This document shows, piece after piece, positions 25,673 to 33,875 of a stretch of 64,000 nucleotides of DNA (within the stretch, counting starts at the first letter, position 1; each line of letters starts with the position of its first letter). Both the position numbers and the translations under genes were made by a program. Origin of the DNA: Faecalibacterium prausnitzii. Its GTDB lineage: Bacteria > Bacillota > Clostridia > Oscillospirales > Ruminococcaceae. The notes below the pieces were generated by a model, which was not told where the DNA came from, ran no database searches, and saw only the letters and a program-made list of their open reading frames with translations. The stretch spans positions 1 to 64,000 of the forward strand of contig NZ_PRLD01000012.1 in assembly GCF_003287405.1 (NCBI RefSeq), given 5' to 3'.

Positions 25673-26716
25673 GTGGAAAACATTTCGCCTGCCCTCTTGG
25701 ACTGGTTTTACAAAAACCGCCGCAGCCTGCCCTTCCGGGAGGACCCCACCCCCTACCATGTGTGGCTCAGCGAGGTGATGCTGCAACAGACCCGGGTGTC
25801 GGCGGTGCTGCCGTATTACTACCGCTTTCTGGAAACGCTGCCGGATATCCCCGCGCTTGCCGCCTGCGAGGAGGAAAGGCTGCATAAGCTGTGGGAGGGG
25901 CTGGGCTATTACAGCCGGGTGCGCAACCTGCAAAAGGCCGCAAAGCTCGTCTGTGCGCAGTACGGCGGGCAGCTGCCCGCCGACTACGCCGCCCTGCGTG
26001 CACTGCCCGGCATCGGGGAGTACACCGCCGGAGCCATCGCGTCCATCAGCTTCGGACTTCCCGTGCCCGCCGTGGACGGCAATGTGCTGCGGGTGTTTTC
26101 CCGCCTGTATAATGACCCGGGCGTGATTACAGAACCGGCGGTAAAAAAGGCCTTTACAGCCCGGGTCATGGAGCATCAGCCGCCGGAAAAGGCCGGGGAC
26201 TACAATCAGGCGCTGATGGAGCTGGGTGCGCTGGTCTGTGTGCCCAACGGTGCGCCTTTGTGCGGGCAGTGCCCGCTGGCGGAAAGCTGCCTTGCCCGGG
26301 CGGCGGGCACCACCGCCCAGCTGCCCCAAAAGGCAAAGCCGAAGCCCCGCAAGCTTGTGCCGGTAACGCTGGCACTGGTGGAAAGCCCGGCGGGCTTTCT
26401 GGTACAGCAGCGGCCGCAAAAAGGGCTGCTGGCCGGGCTGTGGCAGCCGGTGCTGTGGGAGGACGAGCATCTTTTGCAGGCCGAGGTGCTGGCGCGGCTG
26501 GCGGCACTGGGGCTGGACACCGGCACGGCAACTCCCGCCGCCCTGCCCGCCGCAAAGCACATCTTTACCCACATCGAGTGGCTCATGTCCGGCGTGCAGC
26601 TGCACGTTGCGGCGCAGAGCGCCCCGGCGGGCTATGTCTGGGCAAACCGGGAGCAGCTGCGCACCACCTACACCCTGCCCGGGGCGTTCCGGGCGTATAA
26701 GCCGCTGCTGCTGTGA
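25673..26716 (+). CDS. mutY: Adenine DNA glycosylase MutY
   Basis: 347 residues from a GTG start at 25673, with CAAGGAGCAC upstream. The helix-hairpin-helix glycosylase core has VWLSEVMLQQTRV (catalytic Glu), LPGIGEYTAGAIASI and PAVDGNVLRV (catalytic Asp). Four cysteines (CVPNGAPLCGQCPLAESC) hold the iron-sulfur cluster. The C-terminal NUDIX-like domain (about 230-345) recognises 8-oxoguanine. It removes adenine mispaired with 8-oxoguanine and so prevents GC to TA mutations. It follows a compound repeat and stands alone. Confidence 0.95.
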   Translation: MENISPALLDWFYKNRRSLPFREDPTPYHVWLSEVMLQQTRVSAVLPYYYRFLETLPDIPALAACEEERLHKLWEGLGYYSRVRNLQKAAKLVCAQYGGQLPADYAALRALPGIGEYTAGAIASISFGLPVPAVDGNVLRVFSRLYNDPGVITEPAVKKAFTARVMEHQPPEKAGDYNQALMELGALVCVPNGAPLCGQCPLAESCLARAAGTTAQLPQKAKPKPRKLVPVTLALVESPAGFLVQQRPQKGLLAGLWQPVLWEDEHLLQAEVLARLAALGLDTGTATPAALPAAKHIFTHIEWLMSGVQLHVAAQSAPAGYVWANREQLRTTYTLPGAFRAYKPLLL

Positions 26717-26813
26717 CTTTGGCAATTTGCTGTAATGAACCGCGCCAAAACCGGCACACTGCCCAAACTGCGCCCCGCAGCACCTTCGGGGCGTGAAAAT
26801 TGGGGTGCAACGG

Positions 26814-26842
26814 TTGTAATTTTGGGCGGGAACGGGTATAAT
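26814..26842 (+). promoter_or_regulatory. Promoter of the small membrane protein gene
   Basis: TTGTAA at 26814-26819 and TATAAT at 26837-26842 with a 17-base spacer. The leader is about 105 bases. Confidence 0.7.
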
Positions 26843-26957
26843 AAAAGCTACAAAGCGGCGCTGACTGCCGCTTGAATCAAGATCCTTTTGCGGGACGCCC
26901 GCTGGAAAAATCAAGCTGAAACAACGTTTCAACTGCAAAAAGGAGTGTACTGAATCT

Positions 26958-27146
26958 ATGAAAAAATCTTGCTTGGTCGCTGTGATCGCTGTTCTGGCTG
27001 CTGTGGCTGGTGCGCTGGCTGCTGTGGCACTTTACCTGAACCGCCGCGAGAAGGAGCTGGACGAGTACGAGCGCCTGCTGTTCGGCGAGGATGACGCAGA
27101 AACCGTAGAGCCGGAGGAAGCCGCTGCTGAGGACGAGGCAGAATAA
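26958..27146 (+). CDS. Small single-span membrane protein, unknown
   Basis: 62 residues; ATG at 26958 follows AAAAAGGAGTG. One N-terminal transmembrane helix (about 5-27), then a charged helix (NRREKELDEYERLLFGEDD) and a very acidic tail. It resembles the small YtxH-like or uncharacterised membrane proteins common in Firmicutes but matches none I can name. It has its own good promoter and terminator, so it is likely a real, separately expressed gene. Confidence 0.7.
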   Translation: MKKSCLVAVIAVLAAVAGALAAVALYLNRREKELDEYERLLFGEDDAETVEPEEAAAEDEAE

Positions 27147-27187
27147 TTCCCCAAAATACCGGAAACTGCCGGGAAGATAAGCGCATC

Positions 27188-27238
27188 GGGGCGCACGGAG
27201 CAGTCTGTCTGAACGGACTTGCCCCGGTGCGCCCTTTT
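27188..27238 (+). terminator. Terminator after the small membrane protein gene
   Basis: GGGCGCAC and GTGCGCCC form the closing stem, with a second stem (AGTCTGTC, GGACTT) inside, then TTTTTG. Confidence 0.75.
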
Positions 27239-27258
27239 TGTACATAAGGAGAAGGAAC

Positions 27259-28560
27259 ATGAAGCGTTTTTTGCTTTGGCTCATCAGTGTGGCGCTGGGT
27301 GTGGTGGTGCTGCTGGCGGCTGTGATGGGGGTAAGCTATGCCTTTACCACCGAGGGCGGCTGCCCGGACGGGGCGGCGCAGTACGGCGGGCAGGCGCTGG
27401 AGCCGAACGGCTCCTGCTGGCAGGTGCCGCTGCTGGGCGGGCAGCTGGATAAAGTGTTCGCCAGCCCCGCCACCCTGACCGTGCAGAAGCTGGGGGTGCT
27501 GTACACCGCCCACCCGGAGCTGACGTTGCCGGACTGGACGGGCTACACCGCCCTGACCATCCAGAATGCGGCGGGGGATGTGCTGTTTGCGGGCAGTGCG
27601 GGGGAGTACCAGAACTTTCTCTTCCCCGCGAACGGCGAGTATAAGGCGGAGCTGACCGCATGGCGTGTGCCCAAGGGCGGGGTCATCACCCAGTTCGAGG
27701 GCGGCAGCACCGGGCAGCTGCGCAAAAACTTAGGTCTGGAGCGCCCGGCCAAGCCCACCGGCTGGTACCGGTACAGCTTCCGGTTCACTTTGCAGGCCAG
27801 TGCGGAGGTGGAGCTTTCCGCCGAGCGGGTGGAGCAGGGCGGCACGGTGGGCGTGCGCATCTCCGGCATGACCGGAGACGCCGTGCCCATCATTGAGACC
27901 GACCTTGGCAGCGTGCAGTGCGTGCGCGCCGCCGAGGGCTGGCGCGCCTATATCCCGGCAGCCTATAACGCTTCCTCCGGCGGACACGAGGTGAACATCA
28001 CGGTGAACGGCGAGACCATCACCCGCACCCTGACCGTGCTGCCGAAGGACTTTGGCACGGTGGAGGTGGAAGCCGAAGAACCGGCTGCGGAGAGCGCCAA
28101 CGCCCAGTTCCGCAGCGCCATCTGGCCGCTGTACGAAGCTGCCGCCACCGCCAAGCAGTGGCAGGGCGGCTTTGTGCCCCCGGCTGAGGACTCCATGACC
28201 CTGGTGGACTACGGGCAGATCAAAGTAACGGACGGCCAGCAGGGCAGCCGCTCCAACTCCACAAAGCTGTACACCATCCCCGGTGCGCCCTGCCGCGCCG
28301 CAGCCAACGGCACGGTGGTGTTTGCGGGCGATCTTGCGCTTACCGGCAATACGGTGGTCATCGACCACGGCTGCGGGCTGCGCAGCTACCTGTACGGCTT
28401 GCAGGAGATTTCGGTCAGCAGGGGACAGACCGTGGAAAAGGGGCAGGCTGTGGGCGCACTGGGCGAGGAGCTGACCATGGACTTCAAGCTGGGCAGCAGA
28501 AGCGTGAACCCGCGCCTGCTGTTCCAGACCTCCGGCGGGCTGTTCTGGAAGGAAAACTGA
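27259..28560 (+). CDS. M23-like (LysM/Duplicated hybrid motif) protein with lost zinc ligands
   Basis: 433 residues; ATG at 27259 with AAGGAGAAGG. One N-terminal transmembrane segment (about 5-27) and a long extracellular part with beta-rich regions. The C-terminal 120 residues follow the M23 fold: GAPCRAAANGTVVFAG, NTVVIDHGCGLRSYLYGLQ, SVSRGQTVEKGQAVGALG. The zinc residues of M23 enzymes (an HxxxD before the first motif and an HxH in the last strand) are not present; the last strand reads TMDFKLG. Such inactive M23 proteins usually bind or activate partners, as EnvC does for amidases. The alternative is a still unrecognised active site. Confidence 0.75.
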   Translation: MKRFLLWLISVALGVVVLLAAVMGVSYAFTTEGGCPDGAAQYGGQALEPNGSCWQVPLLGGQLDKVFASPATLTVQKLGVLYTAHPELTLPDWTGYTALTIQNAAGDVLFAGSAGEYQNFLFPANGEYKAELTAWRVPKGGVITQFEGGSTGQLRKNLGLERPAKPTGWYRYSFRFTLQASAEVELSAERVEQGGTVGVRISGMTGDAVPIIETDLGSVQCVRAAEGWRAYIPAAYNASSGGHEVNITVNGETITRTLTVLPKDFGTVEVEAEEPAAESANAQFRSAIWPLYEAAATAKQWQGGFVPPAEDSMTLVDYGQIKVTDGQQGSRSNSTKLYTIPGAPCRAAANGTVVFAGDLALTGNTVVIDHGCGLRSYLYGLQEISVSRGQTVEKGQAVGALGEELTMDFKLGSRSVNPRLLFQTSGGLFWKEN

Positions 28561-28562
28561 AC

Positions 28563-28607
28563 AAACTCCCTCAGTCTTCGCTTCTGCGTGGCTGGGGGAG
28601 TTTTTTG
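28563..28607 (+). terminator. Terminator made from repeat ends
   Basis: AAACTCCCTCAGTC, 15-base loop, CTGGGGGAGTTTTTT. Both arms match the terminal inverted repeats of subfamily 1 joined with the centre deleted. It serves the M23-like gene. Confidence 0.75.
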
Positions 28608-28687
28608 AAAAAACCTGTAACGTTTTTCCTCTTTGTGCGTTATTGGGGTGAAAGGGCGCACGAAAGCCCGCAAAGGAGGAAATGACC

Positions 28688-29338
28688 ATGAAGCTGGAAT
28701 GTGACGTGATCCGCGATCTACTGCCCCTGTACGCCGAAAAGCTTGCCAGCCCCGCCAGCAGTGCGCTGGTGGAGCAGCACCTTGCAGCGTGCCCTGCCTG
28801 CCGTGCAGAGCTGGAACAGATGGAAAAACCGGTGCCGGTGCAGCCGGAACCCCAGCCGGATGCACCGCTGAAAAACATCCGCAGCAGCCTGAACCGCCGC
28901 CGTCTGCGCACCATGCTGTGCAGCTTTGCGGCAGCGCTGGCGCTGGCGGCGGTGTGCGGCTTTGGCTGGTACGGCTACACCGCCTGCGACCGGGTATCCT
29001 TTTTTGATGCACGATTGCAGGCTTCCTACCAGCAGGCGGAAAACGGTGCCAACGGCTGGGTGCTGGAGACCCGCGCCGAGGACGTATATCTGAAGCCGAC
29101 CTATGCCGACAGGCACTACGAGGTCATCCGCTACCGCATTCCGTGGGTGCACGATGCCCTTGACAAGCTGCTGCAAAAGGACACAGACCTTCTCCGCTGC
29201 ACCGGATGGATGCGCACTGACCGCTCGGCGGTGGTGGATGCAGCGGATATGACGGTGGCGTTCAACGGTCAGGACGGCACATGGTATGCGCTGGGCAGCG
29301 CCCCTGTGGCATGGGATGAGGTTGAATGGCCGGAGTGA
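28688..29338 (+). CDS. Zinc-finger anti-sigma factor
   Basis: 216 residues. The ATG at 28688 is preferred over 28682 because AAAGGAGG is eight bases away. The N-terminus is a zf-HC2 domain (CDVIRDLLPLYAEKLASP, then HLAACPACRAEL) typical of anti-sigma factors. A transmembrane helix follows at about 75-97, with an extracellular sensor domain of about 115 residues. It is expected to hold the ECF sigma factor encoded next until an envelope signal arrives. The anti-sigma gene comes first here, the reverse of the usual order, and the two genes overlap or abut (TGATG). Confidence 0.85.
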   Translation: MKLECDVIRDLLPLYAEKLASPASSALVEQHLAACPACRAELEQMEKPVPVQPEPQPDAPLKNIRSSLNRRRLRTMLCSFAAALALAAVCGFGWYGYTACDRVSFFDARLQASYQQAENGANGWVLETRAEDVYLKPTYADRHYEVIRYRIPWVHDALDKLLQKDTDLLRCTGWMRTDRSAVVDAADMTVAFNGQDGTWYALGSAPVAWDEVEWPE

Positions 29339-29343
29339 TGCCT

Positions 29344-29829
29344 ATGGACATTGAAACCATCTACCGGCTCTACTTCCGGGACGTCTGCCTGTTTTTGCAG
29401 GGGCTTACCCGCAGCGAAGCGCTGGCCGAGGAGCTGACGCAGGAGACCTTTTTCCGAGCGCTGGACGGCCTTGAGGACTATGACGGCAGGCAGGATGTGC
29501 GGGCGTGGCTGTTCACCGTGGCGCGCAACGCCTACTACGACCACTGCCGCCGCGCAAAGCACGCCGCCCCGCTGGAAGATGCCGAAACAAAAGCCGCCGA
29601 CAGCCCGGACATCGCGCAGCTGTTGGTGGACAAGGACGCCGCTTTTACGGTGCACCAGTGTCTGCACGCGCTGGAAGAACCCTACAAGGAGGTTTTCAGC
29701 CTGCGGGTGTTCGGCGAGCTGCCCTTTGACCGCATCGGGGCGATCTTTGGTCACAATGCCGCATGGGCGCGGGTGACCTATTACCGCGCCAAGACCCGCA
29801 TCCAGACCATGCTGGAACAGCAGAAATAA
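29344..29829 (+). CDS. ECF-type RNA polymerase sigma factor
   Basis: 161 residues from 29344 (MDIETIYRLYFRDV), with GGAG eight bases upstream; a start at 29338 coupled to the anti-sigma stop is also possible. Region 2 covers about 5-75 (FLQGLTRSEALAEELTQETFFRAL, then VRAWLFTVARNAYYDHCRR). Region 4 covers about 100-155 (LEEPYKEVFSLRVFGELPFDRIGAIFG, then YYRAKTRIQ). It probably answers envelope stress. No target promoter was identified in the window. Confidence 0.9.
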   Translation: MDIETIYRLYFRDVCLFLQGLTRSEALAEELTQETFFRALDGLEDYDGRQDVRAWLFTVARNAYYDHCRRAKHAAPLEDAETKAADSPDIAQLLVDKDAAFTVHQCLHALEEPYKEVFSLRVFGELPFDRIGAIFGHNAAWARVTYYRAKTRIQTMLEQQK

Positions 29830-29831
29830 TA

Positions 29832-29873
29832 AAACAACACCGGAGCGTCCGAAGATGCTCCGGTGTTGTTCTG
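29832..29873. terminator. Bidirectional terminator
   Basis: AACAACACCGGAGC, loop, GCTCCGGTGTTGTT. It lies between the convergent sigma factor and aldo-keto reductase genes. Confidence 0.88.
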
Positions 29874-29880
29874 TTTATCC

Positions 29881-30864
29881 TCAGGAAATTGCGTCCACAT
29901 CCCACTTCATGCGGACGGCATCGGCGCCGTCCAGCTTGATGTGCATGGCACCGGCGTTATCCAGCACCTGCTCCGGCTTGCGGGCACCGCACAGGACGTG
30001 CAGCCCCGGGATCATGCGGGCGGTCATGGCGATGACCAGCTGCGCCATGGTGCAGTTGTACTTTTCGGTCAGGTCGCTCCACTTTGCCAGCAGTTCCAGC
30101 GCCTGTGCCCGGCGGGTGGGCTGGAAACAGGGGTTCGTGTTGCGGGTGCTGCCCTCCGGGTAGGTGGTGTCCATGGTCACCTTGCCGGTCAGCAGTCCCT
30201 GCTCCAGCGGGGAGTAGGCCTGCACCGAGACGCCCAGCTCCTTGCAGGTGGGCAGCAGCTGCTTTTCAATGCGGCGGGTCAGCAGGCTGTACTTTTCCTG
30301 AATGACGTCCAGCTGGCCGTACTTGCAGTAGCCCCGGATGATGTCGGAGGTGACGTTGGAAGCGCCGATGGCGCGGATCTTGCCCTGCTCCTTCAGCTTC
30401 ATCATGGCTTCCATGGTCTCTTCCAGCGGATATACGCCGAAGTCCGGGCTCTGCCAGTGGGTGTACAGCACGTCCAGATGGTCGGTGTGCAGACGGCGCA
30501 GGCTGTCCTCCACGTCCTCGATGATGCCCTTGGCGGAGAGGTCGCGGTACACCTGTACGCCGTCCACTACCTTGTGCAGGATGGGGGACTCGTGCCGCCA
30601 CTCCAAGCCACACTTGGTGGAAAGCACCACCTTGTCGCGGTCGATGTGCTTCATGGCTTCGCCCACCACTTCCTCGCTGTGGTACAGCCCGTAGATGGGC
30701 GCAGTGTCGATCCACTGGATGCCCTGCTCCACGGCGGTCTGAATGGCCTTTACCGACAGTGCATCGTCGTTATCGCCCCACCATGCACCGCCGCCGATGG
30801 CCCATGTACCCATGCCCAGAAACGGCACGGAAATGCCGCTTTTGCCAATGTTGATGTTCTGCAT
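29881..30864 (-). CDS. Aldo/keto reductase
   Basis: 327 residues; ATG at 30864 with ATGGAGGGTAA upstream. It is a TIM barrel with the catalytic tetrad visible: Asp and Tyr in WIDTAPIYG, Lys in VVLSTKCG, His in VLYTHWQSP. The C-terminal VLCGARKPEQVLDNA is a cofactor-binding loop that suits NADP. It reduces aldehydes or ketones; the substrate cannot be told. It is a single gene between two terminators. Confidence 0.9.
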   Translation of the reverse strand: MQNINIGKSGISVPFLGMGTWAIGGGAWWGDNDDALSVKAIQTAVEQGIQWIDTAPIYGLYHSEEVVGEAMKHIDRDKVVLSTKCGLEWRHESPILHKVVDGVQVYRDLSAKGIIEDVEDSLRRLHTDHLDVLYTHWQSPDFGVYPLEETMEAMMKLKEQGKIRAIGASNVTSDIIRGYCKYGQLDVIQEKYSLLTRRIEKQLLPTCKELGVSVQAYSPLEQGLLTGKVTMDTTYPEGSTRNTNPCFQPTRRAQALELLAKWSDLTEKYNCTMAQLVIAMTARMIPGLHVLCGARKPEQVLDNAGAMHIKLDGADAVRMKWDVDAIS

Positions 30865-30954
30865 ATACTTTACCCTCCATGCCAGCAGTGTTCCCCGCAA
30901 TGGGAACCCTCATTCCAATGTCTGGCATACTTTGTTGTGTTTTTTATTCTATAA

Positions 30955-30988
30955 AAAAGAACTGCGGAGCGCAGGTGCACTCCGCAGC
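30955..30988 (-). terminator. Terminator of prfC
   Basis: On the minus strand CTGCGGAG, loop, CTCCGCAG, followed by TTCTTTTTT. Confidence 0.8.
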
Positions 30989-30997
30989 GCTCTTTTA

Positions 30998-32602
30998 TCA
31001 GATGTTGCCGAACTCGCTCAGCTGCAAGCTCTCGTTGTGAGTCTCTGCCCAGCGCACCGCCCAGTCGGAGGTGAACAGCAGCAGACGGTTGCCCTTCATG
31101 TCCTCCACAGCCTTGGTGTCGCTGGTCAGGTCCAGATCCCGCAGGTTGTAGGTGTCGGGATCGTTCTGCACCCAGCGCAGCTGCTCAAAGGGCAGCTGCT
31201 GCATACGGATCTCCACGTTGTACTCGGTGTTCAGGCGGTACTCCAGCACTTCCAGCTGCAGCACACCGACCACGCCGACCACCACTTCTTCCATGCCGCC
31301 GCCGACCTCGCGGAAGATCTGGATGGCGCCTTCCTGCGCGATCTGCTCCATACCCTTCACGAACTGCTTGCGCTTCATGGTGTCCTTCTGCTCAATGCGG
31401 GCAAAGTGCTCCGGGGAGAAGGTGGGGATGCCCGCGAACTGGACCTTCTTTTTGCCGGTGCACAGGGTATCGCCGATGGAGAAGATGCCCGGGTCGAACA
31501 GGCCGATGATGTCGCCGGCGTAGGCCTCGTCCACGATGGCGCGGTCCTGCGCCATCAGCTGGGTGCCGGTGGCAAGCTTGATGTTCTTGCCCTCCTGCAC
31601 ATGGTAGGCTTCCATGCCGCGCTCGAACTTGCCGGAGCAGATGCGCATAAAGGCAATGCGGTCGCGGTGGGCCTTGTTCATGTTGGCCTGAATCTTAAAG
31701 ATAAAGGCGGAGAACTCGTCCCGGCAGGGATCCACCGGCTCGCCGGTCAGGCTGTCCACGCGGGCCAGCGGGGCGGAGGTGAGCCGCAGGAAGTTTTCAA
31801 GGAAGGGCTCCACGCCGAAGTTGGTCAATGCAGAGCCGAAGAACACGGGGCTCAGCTCGCCGCGCAGCACCTTGTCCAGATCAAACTCCTCGGCAGCGCC
31901 GTCCAGCAGCTCGATCTCGTCCACCAGCTGCTGGTGCAGGTAGGGGGTCAGCAGCTCGTCCAGTGCGGGGTCGCCCAGCTCGGCTTCGGTCTCGCTGACC
32001 TTCTTCACGCCGTTGGCGCGGCCATCGCTGGAGAAAGCCAGCACCTTGCGTGCGTTGCGGTCGAACACGCCCTTGAACTCCTTGCCGCAGCCGATGGGCC
32101 AGTTCATGGGGTAGGTCTTGATGCCCAGAATTTCTTCGATGTTCTCCATCAGCTCAAAGGGGTCGCGGGCTTCGCGGTCCATCTTGTTGATGAAGGTAAA
32201 AATGGGGATATGGCGCAGGGTGCACACCTTGAACAGCTTGATGGTCTGCGCCTCAACGCCCTTTGCGGCGTCGATGACCATGACGGCAGAGTCTGCCGCC
32301 ATCAGGGTGCGGTAGGTATCCTCCGAGAAGTCCTGATGGCCGGGGGTGTCCAGAATGTTCACGCACTTACCGGCGTAGTTGAACTGCAGCACCGAAGAGG
32401 TGACCGAGATACCACGCTGCTTTTCAATGTCCATCCAGTCGGACACGGCGTGCTTGGCGCTCTGCTTGCCCTTGACGGAACCAGCCTGATTGATGGCTCC
32501 ACCGTACAGCAGCAGCTTTTCGGTAAGGGTAGTCTTACCTGCGTCGGGGTGGCTGATGATGGCGAACGTCCTGCGGCGTTCGATCTCTTCACGATTTGTC
32601 AT
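30998..32602 (-). CDS. prfC: Peptide chain release factor 3
   Basis: 534 residues; ATG at 32602 with TAGGAGAAGC about 12 bases away. The translational GTPase shows G1 SHPDAGKTT, switch RGISVTSS, G3 DTPGHQDF and G4 NKMD, and the RF3-type domains with FKIQANMNKAHRDRIAFMRI. RF3 recycles RF1 and RF2 from the ribosome and helps quality control. The gene has its own promoter and a 150-base leader with two hairpins. Confidence 0.95.
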   Translation of the reverse strand: MTNREEIERRRTFAIISHPDAGKTTLTEKLLLYGGAINQAGSVKGKQSAKHAVSDWMDIEKQRGISVTSSVLQFNYAGKCVNILDTPGHQDFSEDTYRTLMAADSAVMVIDAAKGVEAQTIKLFKVCTLRHIPIFTFINKMDREARDPFELMENIEEILGIKTYPMNWPIGCGKEFKGVFDRNARKVLAFSSDGRANGVKKVSETEAELGDPALDELLTPYLHQQLVDEIELLDGAAEEFDLDKVLRGELSPVFFGSALTNFGVEPFLENFLRLTSAPLARVDSLTGEPVDPCRDEFSAFIFKIQANMNKAHRDRIAFMRICSGKFERGMEAYHVQEGKNIKLATGTQLMAQDRAIVDEAYAGDIIGLFDPGIFSIGDTLCTGKKKVQFAGIPTFSPEHFARIEQKDTMKRKQFVKGMEQIAQEGAIQIFREVGGGMEEVVVGVVGVLQLEVLEYRLNTEYNVEIRMQQLPFEQLRWVQNDPDTYNLRDLDLTSDTKAVEDMKGNRLLLFTSDWAVRWAETHNESLQLSEFGNI

Positions 32603-32703
32603 AGATGATAGCTTCTCCTATAAAAATTGCCTTTGCAAGGCAGAGAATAAACGGCAGACAGATGGTGTCTTACATGGGAGCCTCCATCCTGCTTTCTGAG
32701 AAA

Positions 32704-32741
32704 ACCCTCTCCGGCATACTGTCAGTCGTGACGGAGAGGAT
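32704..32741 (-). repeat. Mini-repeat hairpin in the prfC leader
   Basis: CCCTCTCCG and TGACGGAGAGG match the ends of repeat subfamily 2 with the centre removed. On the minus strand the stem is followed by GTTTTC, so it looks like a leader terminator. A second small hairpin (TGCCTT-TGCAAGGCA) at about 32628-32642 lies just before the ribosome site. Confidence 0.55.
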
Positions 32742-32766
32742 TCTTGTTTTTACACATACGCACCTT

Positions 32767-32795
32767 ATTCTATACGAAAACGCGTGATAATGCAA
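32767..32795 (-). promoter_or_regulatory. Promoter of prfC
   Basis: On the minus strand TTGCAT (32795-32790) and TAGAAT (32772-32767), spacer 17. Confidence 0.65.
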
Positions 32796-32804
32796 GGGTT
32801 TTCG

Positions 32805-33671
32805 TTATTTTTTCAGGATCAGGCAGGGCAGAGGGGCAGTTTCGGCCCAATTGGCAAAATCACACACCAGAACGGTGAAACTTTTCAGTGGAAGTGCCCG
32901 CAGAAAACGCAGCACCGCCTGTTTTTCGTCCGAGCCGATGACCGCCCCGCTGTACAGGATGGCACTCACGATGCCGCCGGGGCGCACCGCCTGCAGCGCC
33001 GCCTGCAAGGCGGGGATGCTGCTCTGCGCGGTGGAGAACACCCCGTGGTCCGCCCCCGGCAGCCAGCCAAAGTTGAACATGACTGCATCGGCAGTGCCGG
33101 GCTGCACATACTGTAATAAGTCGGCGTGGCTGCCGCAGATGAGCTTGTACCGGTCGGCGGGCACATTTGCCTGTTCCAGCCGGGCGCGGGTGGAGCGGAT
33201 GGCTTCGGGCTGCACGTCAAAGGCCAGCACCCGCCCGGCGGGGGCGGTCAGATTGCACAGAAAGGCGGTGTCGCCGCCGTTGCCGCAGGTGGCGTCCACG
33301 CACAGCTGCGGGTGCACCAGCCGGGCGGCTAAAAAGTCCTGCACGAACTTGACCGCCGTTAAATCCGGGGTGCGGCGGCGCACCAGCTGCCCGCCCTCGG
33401 CGGCAAAGCCGAATTTGCCCCAGAAGGCAAGCTCGGCGGCGTTTTCCGGCAGCGGGGCGGTAAAAACGGTGGCGGTTTCCCGGTCATAACCGCCAAAGCT
33501 GCGCAATACTTCTTTTAACAGGTAGGAACCGTAGCCCTTGCGCCGCCACCGGGGCAGGATGCACAGGGCGGCAAGCTGTGCGCCCTTGGGGGCGGGGGAG
33601 AGGGTGCACTCTCCGATGCAGTCCTTTTCTTTATACAGGGCAAACCCCTGTTCGGTGCGGCGCAGTTCCAT
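32805..33671 (-). CDS. GNAT acetyltransferase fused to MnmM (YtqB)-like methyltransferase
   Basis: 288 residues; ATG at 33671 with CAAGGAGGAGC. Residues about 1-120 are a GNAT domain (AALCILPRWRRKGYGSYLLKEV is the acetyl-CoA binding motif). Residues about 130-288 are a SAM methyltransferase of the PF06962 family: VDATCGNGGDTAFL, VLAFDVQPEAIRSTRARL, FNFGWLPGADHGVFST. In B. subtilis the stand-alone YtqB (MnmM) makes the final methyl transfer in mnm5s2U at the tRNA wobble position. The fused GNAT may act on the same tRNA pathway or on something unrelated. Convergent with nothing; prfC is upstream on the same strand order. Confidence 0.85.
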   Translation of the reverse strand: MELRRTEQGFALYKEKDCIGECTLSPAPKGAQLAALCILPRWRRKGYGSYLLKEVLRSFGGYDRETATVFTAPLPENAAELAFWGKFGFAAEGGQLVRRRTPDLTAVKFVQDFLAARLVHPQLCVDATCGNGGDTAFLCNLTAPAGRVLAFDVQPEAIRSTRARLEQANVPADRYKLICGSHADLLQYVQPGTADAVMFNFGWLPGADHGVFSTAQSSIPALQAALQAVRPGGIVSAILYSGAVIGSDEKQAVLRFLRALPLKSFTVLVCDFANWAETAPLPCLILKK

Positions 33672-33875
33672 AAAAAGCTCCTCCTTGACGGGCCAATATT
33701 CTTCCCTTACAATAGCAAGCGGCGGCGCAGCTGTCAAGGGCAGAAAAGCAGGACCGCATTTCACATATTCTTCACGGCGCAAGCGATTGATTTTCACATT
33801 TGACGGTTACAATAGGGACAGTTCAAAGGAACAGATGTCCCTGCGGACCGGCCTTTGAGGGAAGGATGTAGTAAC

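Noticed and set aside
26771-26793. Terminator of mutY (CGCCCCG/CGGGGCG hairpin)
   Set aside because: No T-run follows; the stem is short, so termination is not supported.
30743-32608. A 621-residue frame antisense to prfC
   Set aside because: Shadow of prfC, which has all GTPase motifs.
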